From positions 143,646-207,645 of the forward strand of contig JANSXK010000003.1 in NCBI GenBank assembly GCA_024742995.1: DNA of 64,000 nucleotides, in the 5' to 3' direction. Positions within the stretch are counted from its first letter, which is position 1. Every line of letters begins with the position of its first letter. This document shows positions 1-7,820 of this stretch, piece by piece. Under the pieces are notes generated by a model. The model made no database searches. It saw nothing but the letters and a program-made list of their open reading frames with translations, and had not been told where the DNA came from. This stretch comes from Gammaproteobacteria bacterium (lineage in GTDB: Bacteria; Pseudomonadota; Gammaproteobacteria; Legionellales; Legionellaceae). The position numbers and the translations under genes are program-made.

Positions 1-10
1 AATACACCTT

Positions 11-682
11 ATGATGTCATTGCCGAAACTTATCCAACAGCAAATGCGACGCGAATGGTGTATTCAAATGCGTCAAAAAAAATCTTGGGCTAATTCACTG
101 GTTTTTTTTGGCATGGTCATGGTTTTTTTCCCATTAACGTTGCCCGTGGATCCACAATTGCATCGTACTATTGCACCAGGTGTGGTGTGGATTGCTGTAT
201 TATTATCTAATCTTTTGTCTGCAGAGCGATTGTTTCAAGCAGATTATGATGAGGGTGTGCTTGAATTGTGGCTGGTGTCAGGACAGCCATTGAGTGTGTT
301 TGTGTTGGCGAAAGTCGTGGTTCATTGGGGTTTGAACCTTTTACCCTTATTAGGATTAAGTCCGGTGATTGCCATGTTGTTTGGTTTGGATGCTCGTGAA
401 GTGGTAGTCTTGGGCTTGAGTTTGGTGGTGGGTACGCCGGTGATCATGTTATTGTCAGCGTTTGCTGCTGCGTTTGGTACCACTTTAAAACAAAAAGGCG
501 TTTTGATGGGTTTGGTATTGTTACCCTTGACAGTGCCGATCATGATTTTAGGTACTGCAACGACCACTGCAGTAATGGCTGGATTGCCAGTGCTAGGTTA
601 TTTCGCGTATTTGATGGGTTTATCTTGCCTGGCAATGGTAGCGTTACCCTTCGTCACTGCTGCCGTACTTAGGGATGGTTGA
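11..682 (+). CDS. ccmB: Heme exporter permease CcmB
   Basis: Inner-membrane permease subunit of the CcmABCD machinery that releases heme-loaded CcmE during cytochrome c maturation. The 223 residues are the usual family length, with about six hydrophobic segments and the N-terminal pattern 'LIQQQMRREW' followed by a polar stretch and the first membrane span. The start is one of two adjacent ATG codons at 11 and 14. ccmA would be expected just upstream, outside the window. The 3' end overlaps the end of the convergent DarG-like gene by 39 bases, but the protein end ('TAAVLRDG') looks normal, so ccmB appears intact. It is separated from ccmC by a toxin-antitoxin insertion. Confidence 0.93.
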   Translation: MMSLPKLIQQQMRREWCIQMRQKKSWANSLVFFGMVMVFFPLTLPVDPQLHRTIAPGVVWIAVLLSNLLSAERLFQADYDEGVLELWLVSGQPLSVFVLAKVVVHWGLNLLPLLGLSPVIAMLFGLDAREVVVLGLSLVVGTPVIMLLSAFAAAFGTTLKQKGVLMGLVLLPLTVPIMILGTATTTAVMAGLPVLGYFAYLMGLSCLAMVALPFVTAAVLRDG

Positions 683-1558
683 TGATGCCGGTGGGTTTGT
701 CGAATCCTGGCTTGTTTTTTCAGGCGATGGTTTGAAAAAATCATCCTTTGTTTTAGGTCGTTTCTTGTCAGGGTTCATCATAGCGTTTTTTAAAGGACGT
801 TTGCCATTTTCACTACTTGTTTTGCCAGTGCCAGGCATGCGTGGGGGCTTACCTTGGTCTGCCGAAACTTGAGGCGAGAGATCTGCATAGCTTTTTGGCA
901 TCATAGGCGATGACGCTAAATATTCATGGATTAAGGGTTGATCAGAGCTGGCGTTCGAGGTGTTTTGATTGGATGTAGTGGTTGAGTGTTTTGACGCAAC
1001 TTTGTTCTGGAGTGGGGGATAAATATCAATTGGAATACCTAGTGGTTCTAAATGTCTTACGATTAATGGGCGCACTTCAGTCCAATTTAGTCCTCCACAA
1101 CCACAACCCAAAGCAGGCAAAGCCAAGGATTCGATACCCCAATCTTTTGCGTGCGCAGCTAGGTGTATCAAACCCCCTTCGATAGATGCAAGCGATGATT
1201 TGTTGCGCCAGTGACCTTTGGTTGGGAAATTTAAAATCCACTGTGACCCAAAATCAGGCTTCCATAGATAGGGTTTTCCTAGTTCCACTTGATTGTTTCT
1301 GCACCGCTTTTTGTAATCTTGAAACATTTCGGGGTAGCGGTTTTTAAAAGCTAAAGCTATGCCTTTCCCCATCACGCCTACACAATTAACTGTATTGACT
1401 ATAACTTGCTTATTGGAGCCGAATAATCCATCTTGATTGTTTTCTTGGATCAATGATAGATCTGCTTTTGTAGCAGTTAGGTTAGAGTCACGCATATCCC
1501 CATACTTATTATTTTTATTATTAGGACTGGGTGTGGAGTATATAGTTTGATTTAACAT
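644..1558 (-). CDS. darG: DarG-like macrodomain antitoxin with atypical tail
   Basis: Macrodomain protein, probably the DNA ADP-ribosyl glycohydrolase antitoxin to the neighbouring DarT. Residues about 50-185 carry the DarG signature: 'VNTVNCVGVMGKG' (54-66), 'NFPTKGHWR' (110-118, including the conserved Lys) and 'GCGCGGLNW' (151-159). Canonical DarG has a folded C-terminal toxin-binding domain; here residues 186-304 are Ser/Pro/Lys-rich and look disordered, with a basic patch 'KKRPKTK' at 265-271. The last 12 codons and stop lie antisense inside ccmB, so the C-terminus was probably rewritten when the module landed here. The start overlaps the darT stop by 7 bases, so the two are translationally coupled. 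The first ~22 residues are poorly conserved in type; a later start at residue 22 (Met) is possible. Confidence 0.85.
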   Translation of the reverse strand: MLNQTIYSTPSPNNKNNKYGDMRDSNLTATKADLSLIQENNQDGLFGSNKQVIVNTVNCVGVMGKGIALAFKNRYPEMFQDYKKRCRNNQVELGKPYLWKPDFGSQWILNFPTKGHWRNKSSLASIEGGLIHLAAHAKDWGIESLALPALGCGCGGLNWTEVRPLIVRHLEPLGIPIDIYPPLQNKVASKHSTTTSNQNTSNASSDQPLIHEYLASSPMMPKSYADLSPQVSADQGKPPRMPGTGKTSSENGKRPLKNAMMNPDKKRPKTKDDFFKPSPEKTSQDSTNPPASSTIPKYGSSDEG

Positions 1559-2388
1559 GAAGTCAAAGGGTTTGGGTAATAATAAGCATCATCCCTTTTT
1601 TCTACTCGTTTGCGCTTGCTACCTGGGTTGGGATGTTTATTTTCCATTTCGAGTGCGTTTCGGATACTGCCGAACTTCTCTATTGAGCGAGAAAATGCGC
1701 CTTTTTTAGGCTCAGGAAACATTGTGGGGTGGACACAAATGTTGATATCCGGGCGTACCTTATAGGTGATTTTGGATACTCGTTGTTGTGATTGCGCGCC
1801 AGAGACAAAAATACCACTGATATAGTCAGGAGTGACTTGATTAGGAAATAAGACTTCTGATTGTCTTTTTTGTTTTTGTGTATTAAAAATCCACGGTTTC
1901 ACGTATGTTTTATCTGGGAGACCACTCAAACGCAGAGAACTTAAAGCCTCAGAGGTTCCAGGGGACGGCATCCATTGTTTTGGTGCAAAAAAACCTGCCT
2001 GATGGCTGGCAGCATTTCTTATGGTCATAACTGCTTCATTTTCTCTATCATCTAAAAGTTGTGCATTTACTCTAAGCACACATAGTTTCTCCGCGGGAAC
2101 TTCTTTTTGGATGACCAATATCATGGCGTTGTAAGGCTGTGGGTAAAAATTGACGTAGTCGTGTAGGGGACGCTTTATTTCTGTTCGAGGGGATCGAAAT
2201 GTTTTGTTACGGCATTTTTGCACGCCTGGATTAGAGATATCATGTGCTGTTTTGAAAAGTTTTTGTTCTCGAACTTGATTGTGGGACAGGATGCCGTGTT
2301 CTAAAATACTAGGTAAATTATCGATATTTACGATGTAATAGAGTTCTTTGATATCACTGCTTTTTAATTGTTCTTCTTGTTGAAACAT
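1552..2388 (-). CDS. darT: DarT-like DNA ADP-ribosyltransferase toxin
   Basis: DarT-family (DUF4433) toxin, which uses NAD+ to ADP-ribosylate thymidine on single-stranded DNA. Family marks seen: 'YYIVNIDNLPSILEHG' (17-32; many relatives have His or Arg at the second Tyr), 'RPLHDYVNFY' (73-82) and 'RQSEVLF' (175-181), whose Glu178 aligns with the catalytic glutamate. At 278 residues it exceeds the usual ~210-230 because of a C-terminal extension containing 'SKRKRVEKR' (257-265), a basic patch like a monopartite nuclear localisation signal. It is first in a two-gene unit with darG, in the usual toxin-antitoxin order. The ribosome binding site is weak. An alternative role as a secreted host-nucleus toxin is speculative. 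Confidence 0.85.
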   Translation of the reverse strand: MFQQEEQLKSSDIKELYYIVNIDNLPSILEHGILSHNQVREQKLFKTAHDISNPGVQKCRNKTFRSPRTEIKRPLHDYVNFYPQPYNAMILVIQKEVPAEKLCVLRVNAQLLDDRENEAVMTIRNAASHQAGFFAPKQWMPSPGTSEALSSLRLSGLPDKTYVKPWIFNTQKQKRQSEVLFPNQVTPDYISGIFVSGAQSQQRVSKITYKVRPDINICVHPTMFPEPKKGAFSRSIEKFGSIRNALEMENKHPNPGSKRKRVEKRDDAYYYPNPLTSC

Positions 2389-2410
2389 CGTGATTTTCTT
2401 ATAAGTGTTT

Positions 2411-2468
2411 TGTGATCATAATTATATCATATAAGAAAAATAAAGAATACAGTGATCATGTTATGATC
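2411..2468 (-). promoter_or_regulatory. Putative darTG promoter and operator
   Basis: Reading on the minus strand, a TATAAT hexamer sits at 2421-2426, about 35 bases before the darT start, with no good -35. It overlaps an imperfect palindrome (TGATCATA...TATATCA, about 2413-2429). A second inverted repeat, GATCAT-GTT-ATGATC, lies at 2454-2468. Paired palindromes flanking a -10 would suit autoregulation, but this is inferred from sequence shape only. Confidence 0.35.
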
Positions 2469-2704
2469 TTAAATTTTTTTGTCTTTTTATGCGTCTTTAT
2501 GTCTTTTTTGATCAAAAAAAAACCAAAAAATGACTTGTTTTGGTGTTTAAATATCAAAAAGATATTATTTTTATCTTATTGTTGTTATATTTTTCACTCA
2601 TGGGGTTGATCTAAAATATTAGTAGTGTATTTTAAGTTTGGACGACAATTTTGTTCCCAAATTTTTTCACCTAATGCCTATGTTTTGTGGCTTGCTCCAT
2701 TTGC

Positions 2705-2765
2705 CTCCGTCCCGCACCGACATCTACGTCTTGCACCTACATCTGCGTCTTGCGGCTTGCTTCTC
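2705..2765. repeat. Degenerate tandem copy of dispersed repeat
   Basis: Two near-identical units 'ACATCTACGTCTTGC' and 'ACATCTGCGTCTTGC' stand head to tail with 19-base spacing, flanked by 'GTCCCGC' on the left and 'GGCTTGC' on the right. The words ACCTACGTC, CCCGC and CGGCTTG are the same pieces that make up the palindromic repeat seen at 20385, 21240, 39618 and 56288. It looks like an eroded, partly duplicated copy. It lies beside the DarTG insertion. Confidence 0.45.
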
Positions 2766-2844
2766 CCTGAGCTTATTCATTTTCATTAGTATTACCCCGG
2801 ACTTATGGTAAAATATCCCACCTTTGATCTTCTTCATTTATCTT

Positions 2845-3591
2845 ATGTGGAAATTACTTTATCCGCTTGCTTCTCCCAAACAGTTTTATGATTTGAGTTT
2901 GCGTTGGCATCGATGCCTTGGTTTAGCTGCGCTTATTTGTTTGCTTATTGGTGTGGTTTGGGGCTTGTATTTTGCACCGGCTGATTACCAGCAGGGGGAT
3001 GCATTTCGTTTGATATACGTCCATGTGCCGAGTGCGATAGGATCGATGGCGGTGTATTGTGGTATGGGGGGCTTGGCTCTGGCTTTTTTGGTGTGGCGGA
3101 TCAAGTTAGCCGGGGTGATGCTTTTAATGAGCGCACAAATTGGTGCTTGGTTGGCATTTTTAGCCTTGGTTACTGGAAGTATCTGGGGTAAACCGATGTG
3201 GGGCACCTGGTGGGTTTGGGATGCGCGTTTGACTTCAGAATTGATTTTATTATTGTTGTATATCGCTATTTTAGCAATGGGTTACGCTTATGAAAACTCA
3301 GAGCGCGCTGATCGTATGGTTGCCATTTTAACTCTGGTGGGTTTGGTGGATTTGCCCATCATCCATTATTCCGTGTACTGGTGGTCAACGCTCCATCAAG
3401 GGGCGACCTTGTCTTTATTTGCCAAACCTAAAATTCATGTCACGATGATTTATCCATTATTAATGATGCTCATTGGCATGGCGTTATATTGCGTTTGGAT
3501 CATTTTTTATAAGACGCGCTCGGAATTGTTATGGCGTGAACATCGCCAAACTTGGGTGAAAGCGGAAGTAGAGCGTGGAGGTGTCAGTTAA
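2845..3591 (+). CDS. ccmC: Heme exporter protein CcmC
   Basis: Heme-handling membrane protein that loads heme onto CcmE. It carries the CcmC tryptophan-rich signature 'WGTWWVWDARLTSELIL' between membrane spans and conserved periplasmic histidines in 'IYVHVPSA' and 'VYWWSTLHQGA'. The reading frame could begin at a TTG at 2824, but the ATG at 2845 gives the family-typical start 'MWKLLYPLASPKQFYDLS', so it is preferred (248 residues). It begins a tightly packed run ccmC-D-E-F-G-H-I with overlapping stop and start codons. In most genomes it directly follows ccmB; here it follows the darTG insertion and needs its own promoter. Confidence 0.95.
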   Translation: MWKLLYPLASPKQFYDLSLRWHRCLGLAALICLLIGVVWGLYFAPADYQQGDAFRLIYVHVPSAIGSMAVYCGMGGLALAFLVWRIKLAGVMLLMSAQIGAWLAFLALVTGSIWGKPMWGTWWVWDARLTSELILLLLYIAILAMGYAYENSERADRMVAILTLVGLVDLPIIHYSVYWWSTLHQGATLSLFAKPKIHVTMIYPLLMMLIGMALYCVWIIFYKTRSELLWREHRQTWVKAEVERGGVS

Positions 3592-3741
3592 ATGAATCAT
3601 TGGTGGATGATGCATGGTTATGGTCTGTACGTTTGGCCGGCGTATGTTTTGGTGTTTGGGGTGTTTGTTTTCAATGTGACGCGTGCTCGCGCGCGATCAA
3701 AACAAGTGCGGCGCATATTAAATCAATGGCTGCACGATTGA
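3592..3741 (+). CDS. ccmD: Heme exporter small subunit CcmD
   Basis: A 49-residue single-span membrane protein that stabilises the CcmABC-CcmE complex. The ATG directly follows the ccmC stop codon. The sequence begins 'MNHWWMMHGYGLYVWPAY', which matches the CcmD pattern of aromatic residues before one membrane span, and it ends with a basic, arginine-rich cytoplasmic tail ('TRARARSKQVRR'). The stop TGA overlaps the ccmE start ATG, which confirms the reading frame by position. It is short enough to be missed by length-filtered gene calling. Confidence 0.92.
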   Translation: MNHWWMMHGYGLYVWPAYVLVFGVFVFNVTRARARSKQVRRILNQWLHD

Positions 3742-4178
3742 TGAGTATGCATCCCCTTCGCAAACGTAGATTGAAGATGATTTTGGTGTTAATCACCATT
3801 TTGGGGTTGGCTTGTGGCTTGATTTTATTTGCGCTGCGTCAAAATATCAGTTTGTTTTTTACGCCGACGCAGATTGCAGCAGGTGATGCGCCTAAGCATC
3901 ATCTCATTCGGCTGGGTGGAATGGTGGTTGCGCATTCTCTGATTCGAGATAACAAAGGTTTGGGTGTGCACTTTCAATTGACAGATTATGCACATACAGT
4001 GGATGTGTTTTATCAGGGTATTTTGCCTGATTTGTTTCGTGAAGGCCAAGGGGTGGTGACCCAAGGCATGGTTACAGAAAATGGTCAATTTAAAGCCAGC
4101 CAAGTTTTAGCAAAGCATGATGAAAATTATATGCCGCCGGAAGTCAAAGCAGCATTAAAACAGAAGATCGCATCATGA
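3741..4178 (+). CDS. ccmE: Heme chaperone CcmE
   Basis: Periplasmic, membrane-anchored chaperone that covalently carries heme to CcmF. One N-terminal membrane anchor ('MILVLITILGLACGLILF') follows a basic start 'MSMHPLRKRRLK'. The heme-binding motif 'KHDENYMPPEV' is present near the C-terminus, with His as the attachment site. Length of 145 residues is typical. The start ATG at 3741 overlaps the ccmD stop; 3747 is a close alternative. The gene overlaps ccmF by four bases. Confidence 0.95.
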   Translation: MSMHPLRKRRLKMILVLITILGLACGLILFALRQNISLFFTPTQIAAGDAPKHHLIRLGGMVVAHSLIRDNKGLGVHFQLTDYAHTVDVFYQGILPDLFREGQGVVTQGMVTENGQFKASQVLAKHDENYMPPEVKAALKQKIAS

Positions 4179-6094
4179 TCGCGGAGCTAGGTGTTTATGC
4201 CTTGTGTTGGGCATTGCTCTTGTCTGTACTTTTAACTGTGGTGCCGACCGTGGGATTATGGAAACCGCAATGCTCATCATGGCTTAAATCGATTGATTTG
4301 TATGTCAAAGGTCAATTTATCTTTATCCTTCTCGCATATCTTTGCTTATCGATTTGTTTTTTGCGGGATGATTTTACGGTTCTTTATGTCTTGAGTAATT
4401 CCAGCGTATCTTTGCCATGGTTTTATAAATTATGTGCCGTTTGGGGTGGGCATGAAGGGTCGATGTTGCTGTGGGTGGCTATTTTATCCGCATGGACATT
4501 GGCAGTGTCTTCGGCTAGCTCATATTTAGATGATGCATTGCGCGTGCGTGTTTTGGTGGTTTTGGGTGCCCTGAGTGCTGGCTTTATCTTATTTGTGTTG
4601 ATGACATCTAATCCGTTCTTACGCCAATTTACGATATTGCACGCTACGGGCCGCGATTTAAATCCTTTGCTACAAGATCCCGGATTTTTATTTCATCCTC
4701 CTATATTGTATATGGGGTATGTCGGTTTTGCGGTTGCCTTTGCTTTTGCCATTGCAGCATTATGGCTGGGACGGATGGAAAGCAAATGGGCCAAAGGATT
4801 ACGTCCTTGGGTGATGGCTGCGTGGTGTTTTTTGACCCTTGGGATTACTTTGGGTTCTTGGTGGGCTTACCGTGAATTAGGCTGGGGTGGTTGGTGGTTT
4901 TGGGATCCAGTCGAAAATGCCTCTTTTATGCCATGGTTGGCTGGTACTGCTTTGATGCATGCTTTGATTGTGGTAGAAAAACGCAATCAATTTGTGTCGT
5001 GGACCGTATTATTAGCGATCGCTGCTTTTTCTTTAAGTTTGGTAGGGACCTTTTTAGTGCGTTCGGGTGTCCTGACTTCTGTGCACGCATTTGCGGTTGA
5101 TCCGTTGCGTGGGGCGTATATTTTAATTTTTTTGGCCATCGTGATTGGTGGTTCATTGTTATTATTTGCTTGGCGTGGACAACGTTTGGCGCATCAAAGC
5201 TTGCCAAGTTTGATCTCGCGTGACAGCTTTATGTTATTAAATAACGTGTTTTTAGTCGTCATGATGCTGACGGTGCTCTTGGGTACGGTCTATCCTTTGT
5301 TGATTGATAGTTTGGGCTTAGGGAAATTGTCTGTAGGGGCGCCTTATTTTAATCGGGTATTTACGTTATTGGGGGTCCCATTTTTAATTCTGATGGCGCT
5401 GGGTTTGCATGTGCATTGGCAACAAGATCATACGAAACGCATCTTCCGGGCATTGGTCTGGGTGATTATTTTGGGTGTGGTACTATCTGTTTTATGCCTA
5501 TGGAAGACGATGCATGTCACCACCTTTTTGGGATTGTTGTTGGCATTTTGGGTGCTGCTATCGACGCTGGAGCATATTAGAAAGCGGCTGCTACGTCTCA
5601 AAACAGGCAAGAAATTAAGTGGCGCTTTTTTGGGTACAGTGACGGCACATTTGGGATTGGCTGTGACAGTGATTGGGATCACCATTTCTACTGGCTATGG
5701 GGTAGAAGATGATATTAGAATGCAACCTGGAGACACAGCAACTTTGGTAGGATACAAGATTCAATTTTTGCAAGAAACAGTTTTAAAAGGTCCTAATTAT
5801 CATGGTGCGCGGGTGAGCTTTGCTATTTCGAGGGGTGAGCGTCGAGTCGTGATTTATCCTGAAAAGCGGGTTTATGATGTGGCTAAGATGCCAATGACAG
5901 AGTCTGCCATTGATGTGACCCCATTTCGTGATATCTATTTAGCCTTGGGCGAACCCTTGGGTGAGCATGCGTGGTCAGTAAGAATGTACTACAAACCATT
6001 CGTGCGTTGGATTTGGGGTGGAGGTTTGATGATGTTTTTGGGCGGTCTGTTTGCTTTGCTTGATCGCCGTTACTATAAGGAGGCAGCGAGATGA
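4175..6094 (+). CDS. ccmF: Heme lyase subunit CcmF
   Basis: Large polytopic membrane protein (639 residues, usual length ~640) of the CcmFH heme lyase that transfers heme from CcmE to apocytochrome c. It shows 'WGGHEGSMLLW' near residue 90 and the WWD heme-binding domain 'GWGGWWFWDPVENASFMPW' around residue 238, plus the conserved 'SVHAFAVDP'. The start ATGA overlaps the ccmE stop and its own stop overlaps ccmG in the same way, so translation of this run is probably coupled. Confidence 0.97.
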   Translation: MIAELGVYALCWALLLSVLLTVVPTVGLWKPQCSSWLKSIDLYVKGQFIFILLAYLCLSICFLRDDFTVLYVLSNSSVSLPWFYKLCAVWGGHEGSMLLWVAILSAWTLAVSSASSYLDDALRVRVLVVLGALSAGFILFVLMTSNPFLRQFTILHATGRDLNPLLQDPGFLFHPPILYMGYVGFAVAFAFAIAALWLGRMESKWAKGLRPWVMAAWCFLTLGITLGSWWAYRELGWGGWWFWDPVENASFMPWLAGTALMHALIVVEKRNQFVSWTVLLAIAAFSLSLVGTFLVRSGVLTSVHAFAVDPLRGAYILIFLAIVIGGSLLLFAWRGQRLAHQSLPSLISRDSFMLLNNVFLVVMMLTVLLGTVYPLLIDSLGLGKLSVGAPYFNRVFTLLGVPFLILMALGLHVHWQQDHTKRIFRALVWVIILGVVLSVLCLWKTMHVTTFLGLLLAFWVLLSTLEHIRKRLLRLKTGKKLSGAFLGTVTAHLGLAVTVIGITISTGYGVEDDIRMQPGDTATLVGYKIQFLQETVLKGPNYHGARVSFAISRGERRVVIYPEKRVYDVAKMPMTESAIDVTPFRDIYLALGEPLGEHAWSVRMYYKPFVRWIWGGGLMMFLGGLFALLDRRYYKEAAR

Positions 6095-6711
6095 AACCTA
6101 TCGTTTGGCGATGTGTCCCATTGATTCTTTTCGGATGTTTGGCTGTCTTTTTGTGGCGAGGATTGTCGTTGGATCCGCAGCGTTTGCCCGCAAGTCAAAT
6201 CGGACAAAAAATTCCAGATTTTGATTTGCCATCGTTATTGGGCTCCGAAACACAACGGTTTACGCCAGCCATGATGCGGGACCATCCCGCTATTTTGATT
6301 GTCTGGGCCAGTTGGTGTACGGCTTGTCAAGAAGAGCAATTGTTTCTCAGTGATTTGGCTCAGCAAGGGATTCCATTATTTGGTTTGAATTATAAAGATG
6401 ATCCGAGCGATGCCAAACATTGGCTAGCGGAATGGGGCAACCCTTATCAAGCCATTGGTATAGACAGGCAGGGGAAATTAGCCATGGATCTTGGCGTGTA
6501 TGGAGCACCGGAAGCGTATTTGTTGGATGCGCATGGGGTGATCAAACATCGCTACGTAGGATCATTGACGGCTGCGGTTTGGCAGCGTGAATTTGAACCA
6601 TTACTAAGAAACTATCGTGTACCCAGACGTGCTGCGCCCCGACGTTATTACAAACGTTATCCCCGATGTAGAGGGCGTGATTGTGTGGAAAAAAGAAGAG
6701 ATCGAATATGA
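6091..6711 (+). CDS. ccmG: Thioredoxin-like CcmG/DsbE
   Basis: Periplasmic membrane-anchored thiol-disulfide reductant of apocytochrome c. It has an N-terminal anchor, the CcmG opening 'GQKIPDFDLPSLLGS' and a thioredoxin active site 'WASWCTACQEE', a CxxC with Thr-Ala between the cysteines. The cis-proline region 'VYGAPEAYLLD' is present. The last ~35 residues form an unusually basic tail rich in Arg and Tyr, longer than in most CcmG proteins and overlapping the ccmH start. This tail may be tolerated read-through rather than functional. Confidence 0.93.
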   Translation: MKPIVWRCVPLILFGCLAVFLWRGLSLDPQRLPASQIGQKIPDFDLPSLLGSETQRFTPAMMRDHPAILIVWASWCTACQEEQLFLSDLAQQGIPLFGLNYKDDPSDAKHWLAEWGNPYQAIGIDRQGKLAMDLGVYGAPEAYLLDAHGVIKHRYVGSLTAAVWQREFEPLLRNYRVPRRAAPRRYYKRYPRCRGRDCVEKRRDRI

Positions 6712-7103
6712 GAGCTGCTGTGATCGTTGCGTTGCTCTTATTAGGTATCGCACCCGTGAGCTTTGCTAATTCTCGTTATCCTTTTGAAAATGCCGTGCAG
6801 CAAGCGCAGTTTCAAGCACTGTTGCATGATTTGCGCTGTCCGGTGTGTCAAAATCAAGATTTGGCAGATTCTAATGCAGATTTGGCAGCAGATCTGCGTG
6901 AAGAAGTGTATCAACGTGTCATACAGCATCAGAGTGACGCCGATATTATTGATTTTTTGACCGCGCGTTATGGTGATTTCATCATATTCAAGCCCTCTGT
7001 ATCCTGGACCACTAGTATTTTGTGGTTTGGGCCTGGAGTATTGCTACTTATGGGTTTGGGTTTATTTGGGATGATGTGTGTACGGCGGACAAAGCATGAG
7101 TGA
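6708..7103 (+). CDS. ccmH: Cytochrome c maturation protein CcmH
   Basis: Apocytochrome c thiol oxidoreductase, N-terminal CcmH (CcmL) type. It has a signal peptide ('MRAAVIVALLLLGIAPVSFA'), the defining motif 'LRCPVCQNQ' and a C-terminal membrane span. ATG 6708 overlaps the ccmG stop and gives a proper signal peptide; an in-frame upstream ATG at 6681 would add a charged nonapeptide and is less likely. 131 residues. The TPR half found fused in E. coli CcmH is a separate downstream gene here. Confidence 0.95.
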   Translation: MRAAVIVALLLLGIAPVSFANSRYPFENAVQQAQFQALLHDLRCPVCQNQDLADSNADLAADLREEVYQRVIQHQSDADIIDFLTARYGDFIIFKPSVSWTTSILWFGPGVLLLMGLGLFGMMCVRRTKHE

Positions 7104-7779
7104 TTGGTCTTGGATCGTAATAGTGATCGTGATGTCTATGCTTGGTCTAGCCTTCGCAGTCTGGCCGTTTCGAAAACAACGTGCCTTTTGGTTGGCTGTC
7201 CCTATGCTATTGATCTTGGTTAGCATGGCGTATTGGATTTGGGGTGCGGGCCCCGACTTGTTTCGTTATGAGCAACAACGAGCACAAGAGCAAAAATCGC
7301 AAGAACTGTTGAAAACCATTCAAGATCCGGAAGTTTTGGTGCAGCGATTACAAACGCATTTGCAAACACATCCCAAGTCTGCAAAAGGGTGGTATTTATT
7401 GGGGCGATTATTTGCTAGCCAACAGCGTTGGGCTTTGTCTTTAGAAGCGCTGGAGAAAGCGTACGCTTTAAAACATAAAGATGCATTGATCGCGATTAAT
7501 TATGCAGAAGCGTTATTTGCTCGTCATCAAGAGCAGGAGGAGACGCAAGCGCGACAAGTATTACAAAAATTACTAGCAGATAATCCTCAGCAAATGGATG
7601 CCTTGGCCATGTTGGCGATGGATGCGCAACAGCGTCGCGCCTTTCAAGAGGCGATAATGTATTGGCAGCGTTTGTTGCCATTGGTCCCACCACAATCAGA
7701 AGAAGCTAAAGCTATCCGTAAAGCGATTGTGAAATTGCGAGACAAGCCGAAGGACGTAGACAAACAACCATGGGACTAG
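7096..7779 (+). CDS. ccmI: TPR-containing CcmI
   Basis: Cytochrome c biogenesis chaperone that holds apocytochrome c through TPR repeats. Two N-terminal membrane spans ('WIVIVIVMSMLGLAFAVWPF' and 'LAVPMLLILVSMAYWIWGAG') are followed by TPR-like helices ('AKGWYLLGRLFASQQRW', 'ALEKAYALKHKDALIAINYA'). ATG 7096 overlaps the ccmH stop by 8 bases and is preferred over the in-frame ATG at 7078. It is last in the ccm run; no clear terminator follows. Confidence 0.88.
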   Translation: MSDWSWIVIVIVMSMLGLAFAVWPFRKQRAFWLAVPMLLILVSMAYWIWGAGPDLFRYEQQRAQEQKSQELLKTIQDPEVLVQRLQTHLQTHPKSAKGWYLLGRLFASQQRWALSLEALEKAYALKHKDALIAINYAEALFARHQEQEETQARQVLQKLLADNPQQMDALAMLAMDAQQRRAFQEAIMYWQRLLPLVPPQSEEAKAIRKAIVKLRDKPKDVDKQPWD

Positions 7780-7820
7780 GGGACATAAGCAAGCATTGAG
7801 ACGCATAGAGATGTTGTAGA

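Larger units (their letters stand above)
2389..2844. other. 456-base gap between darT and ccmC
   Basis: No gene is supported here. The left half is very AT-rich and holds the darT upstream region with short inverted repeats. Positions about 2705-2765 hold a degenerate run of 'CATCTACGTCTTGC'-like units related to the dispersed repeat family found elsewhere in the window. The right end must hold whatever promoter drives ccmC now that it is cut off from ccmAB; 'GGTAAAATAT' near 2809 is a possible -10 element with no convincing -35. An AT-rich reading frame at 2412-2609 has no ribosome binding site and a composition typical of noncoding sequence. Confidence 0.6.

Noticed and set aside
675..872. 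Plus-strand frame at the end of ccmB
   Set aside because: It is antisense to the darG coding sequence and has no family features.
2412..2609. 65-codon frame on the plus strand
   Set aside because: Extremely AT-rich, no ribosome binding site, and composition of homopolymer-like noncoding DNA.
2708..2755. Short direct repeats resembling a CRISPR remnant
   Set aside because: Only two units of about 15 bases with 4-base spacing, no spacers of regular length and no cas genes; better explained as an eroded copy of the dispersed repeat.
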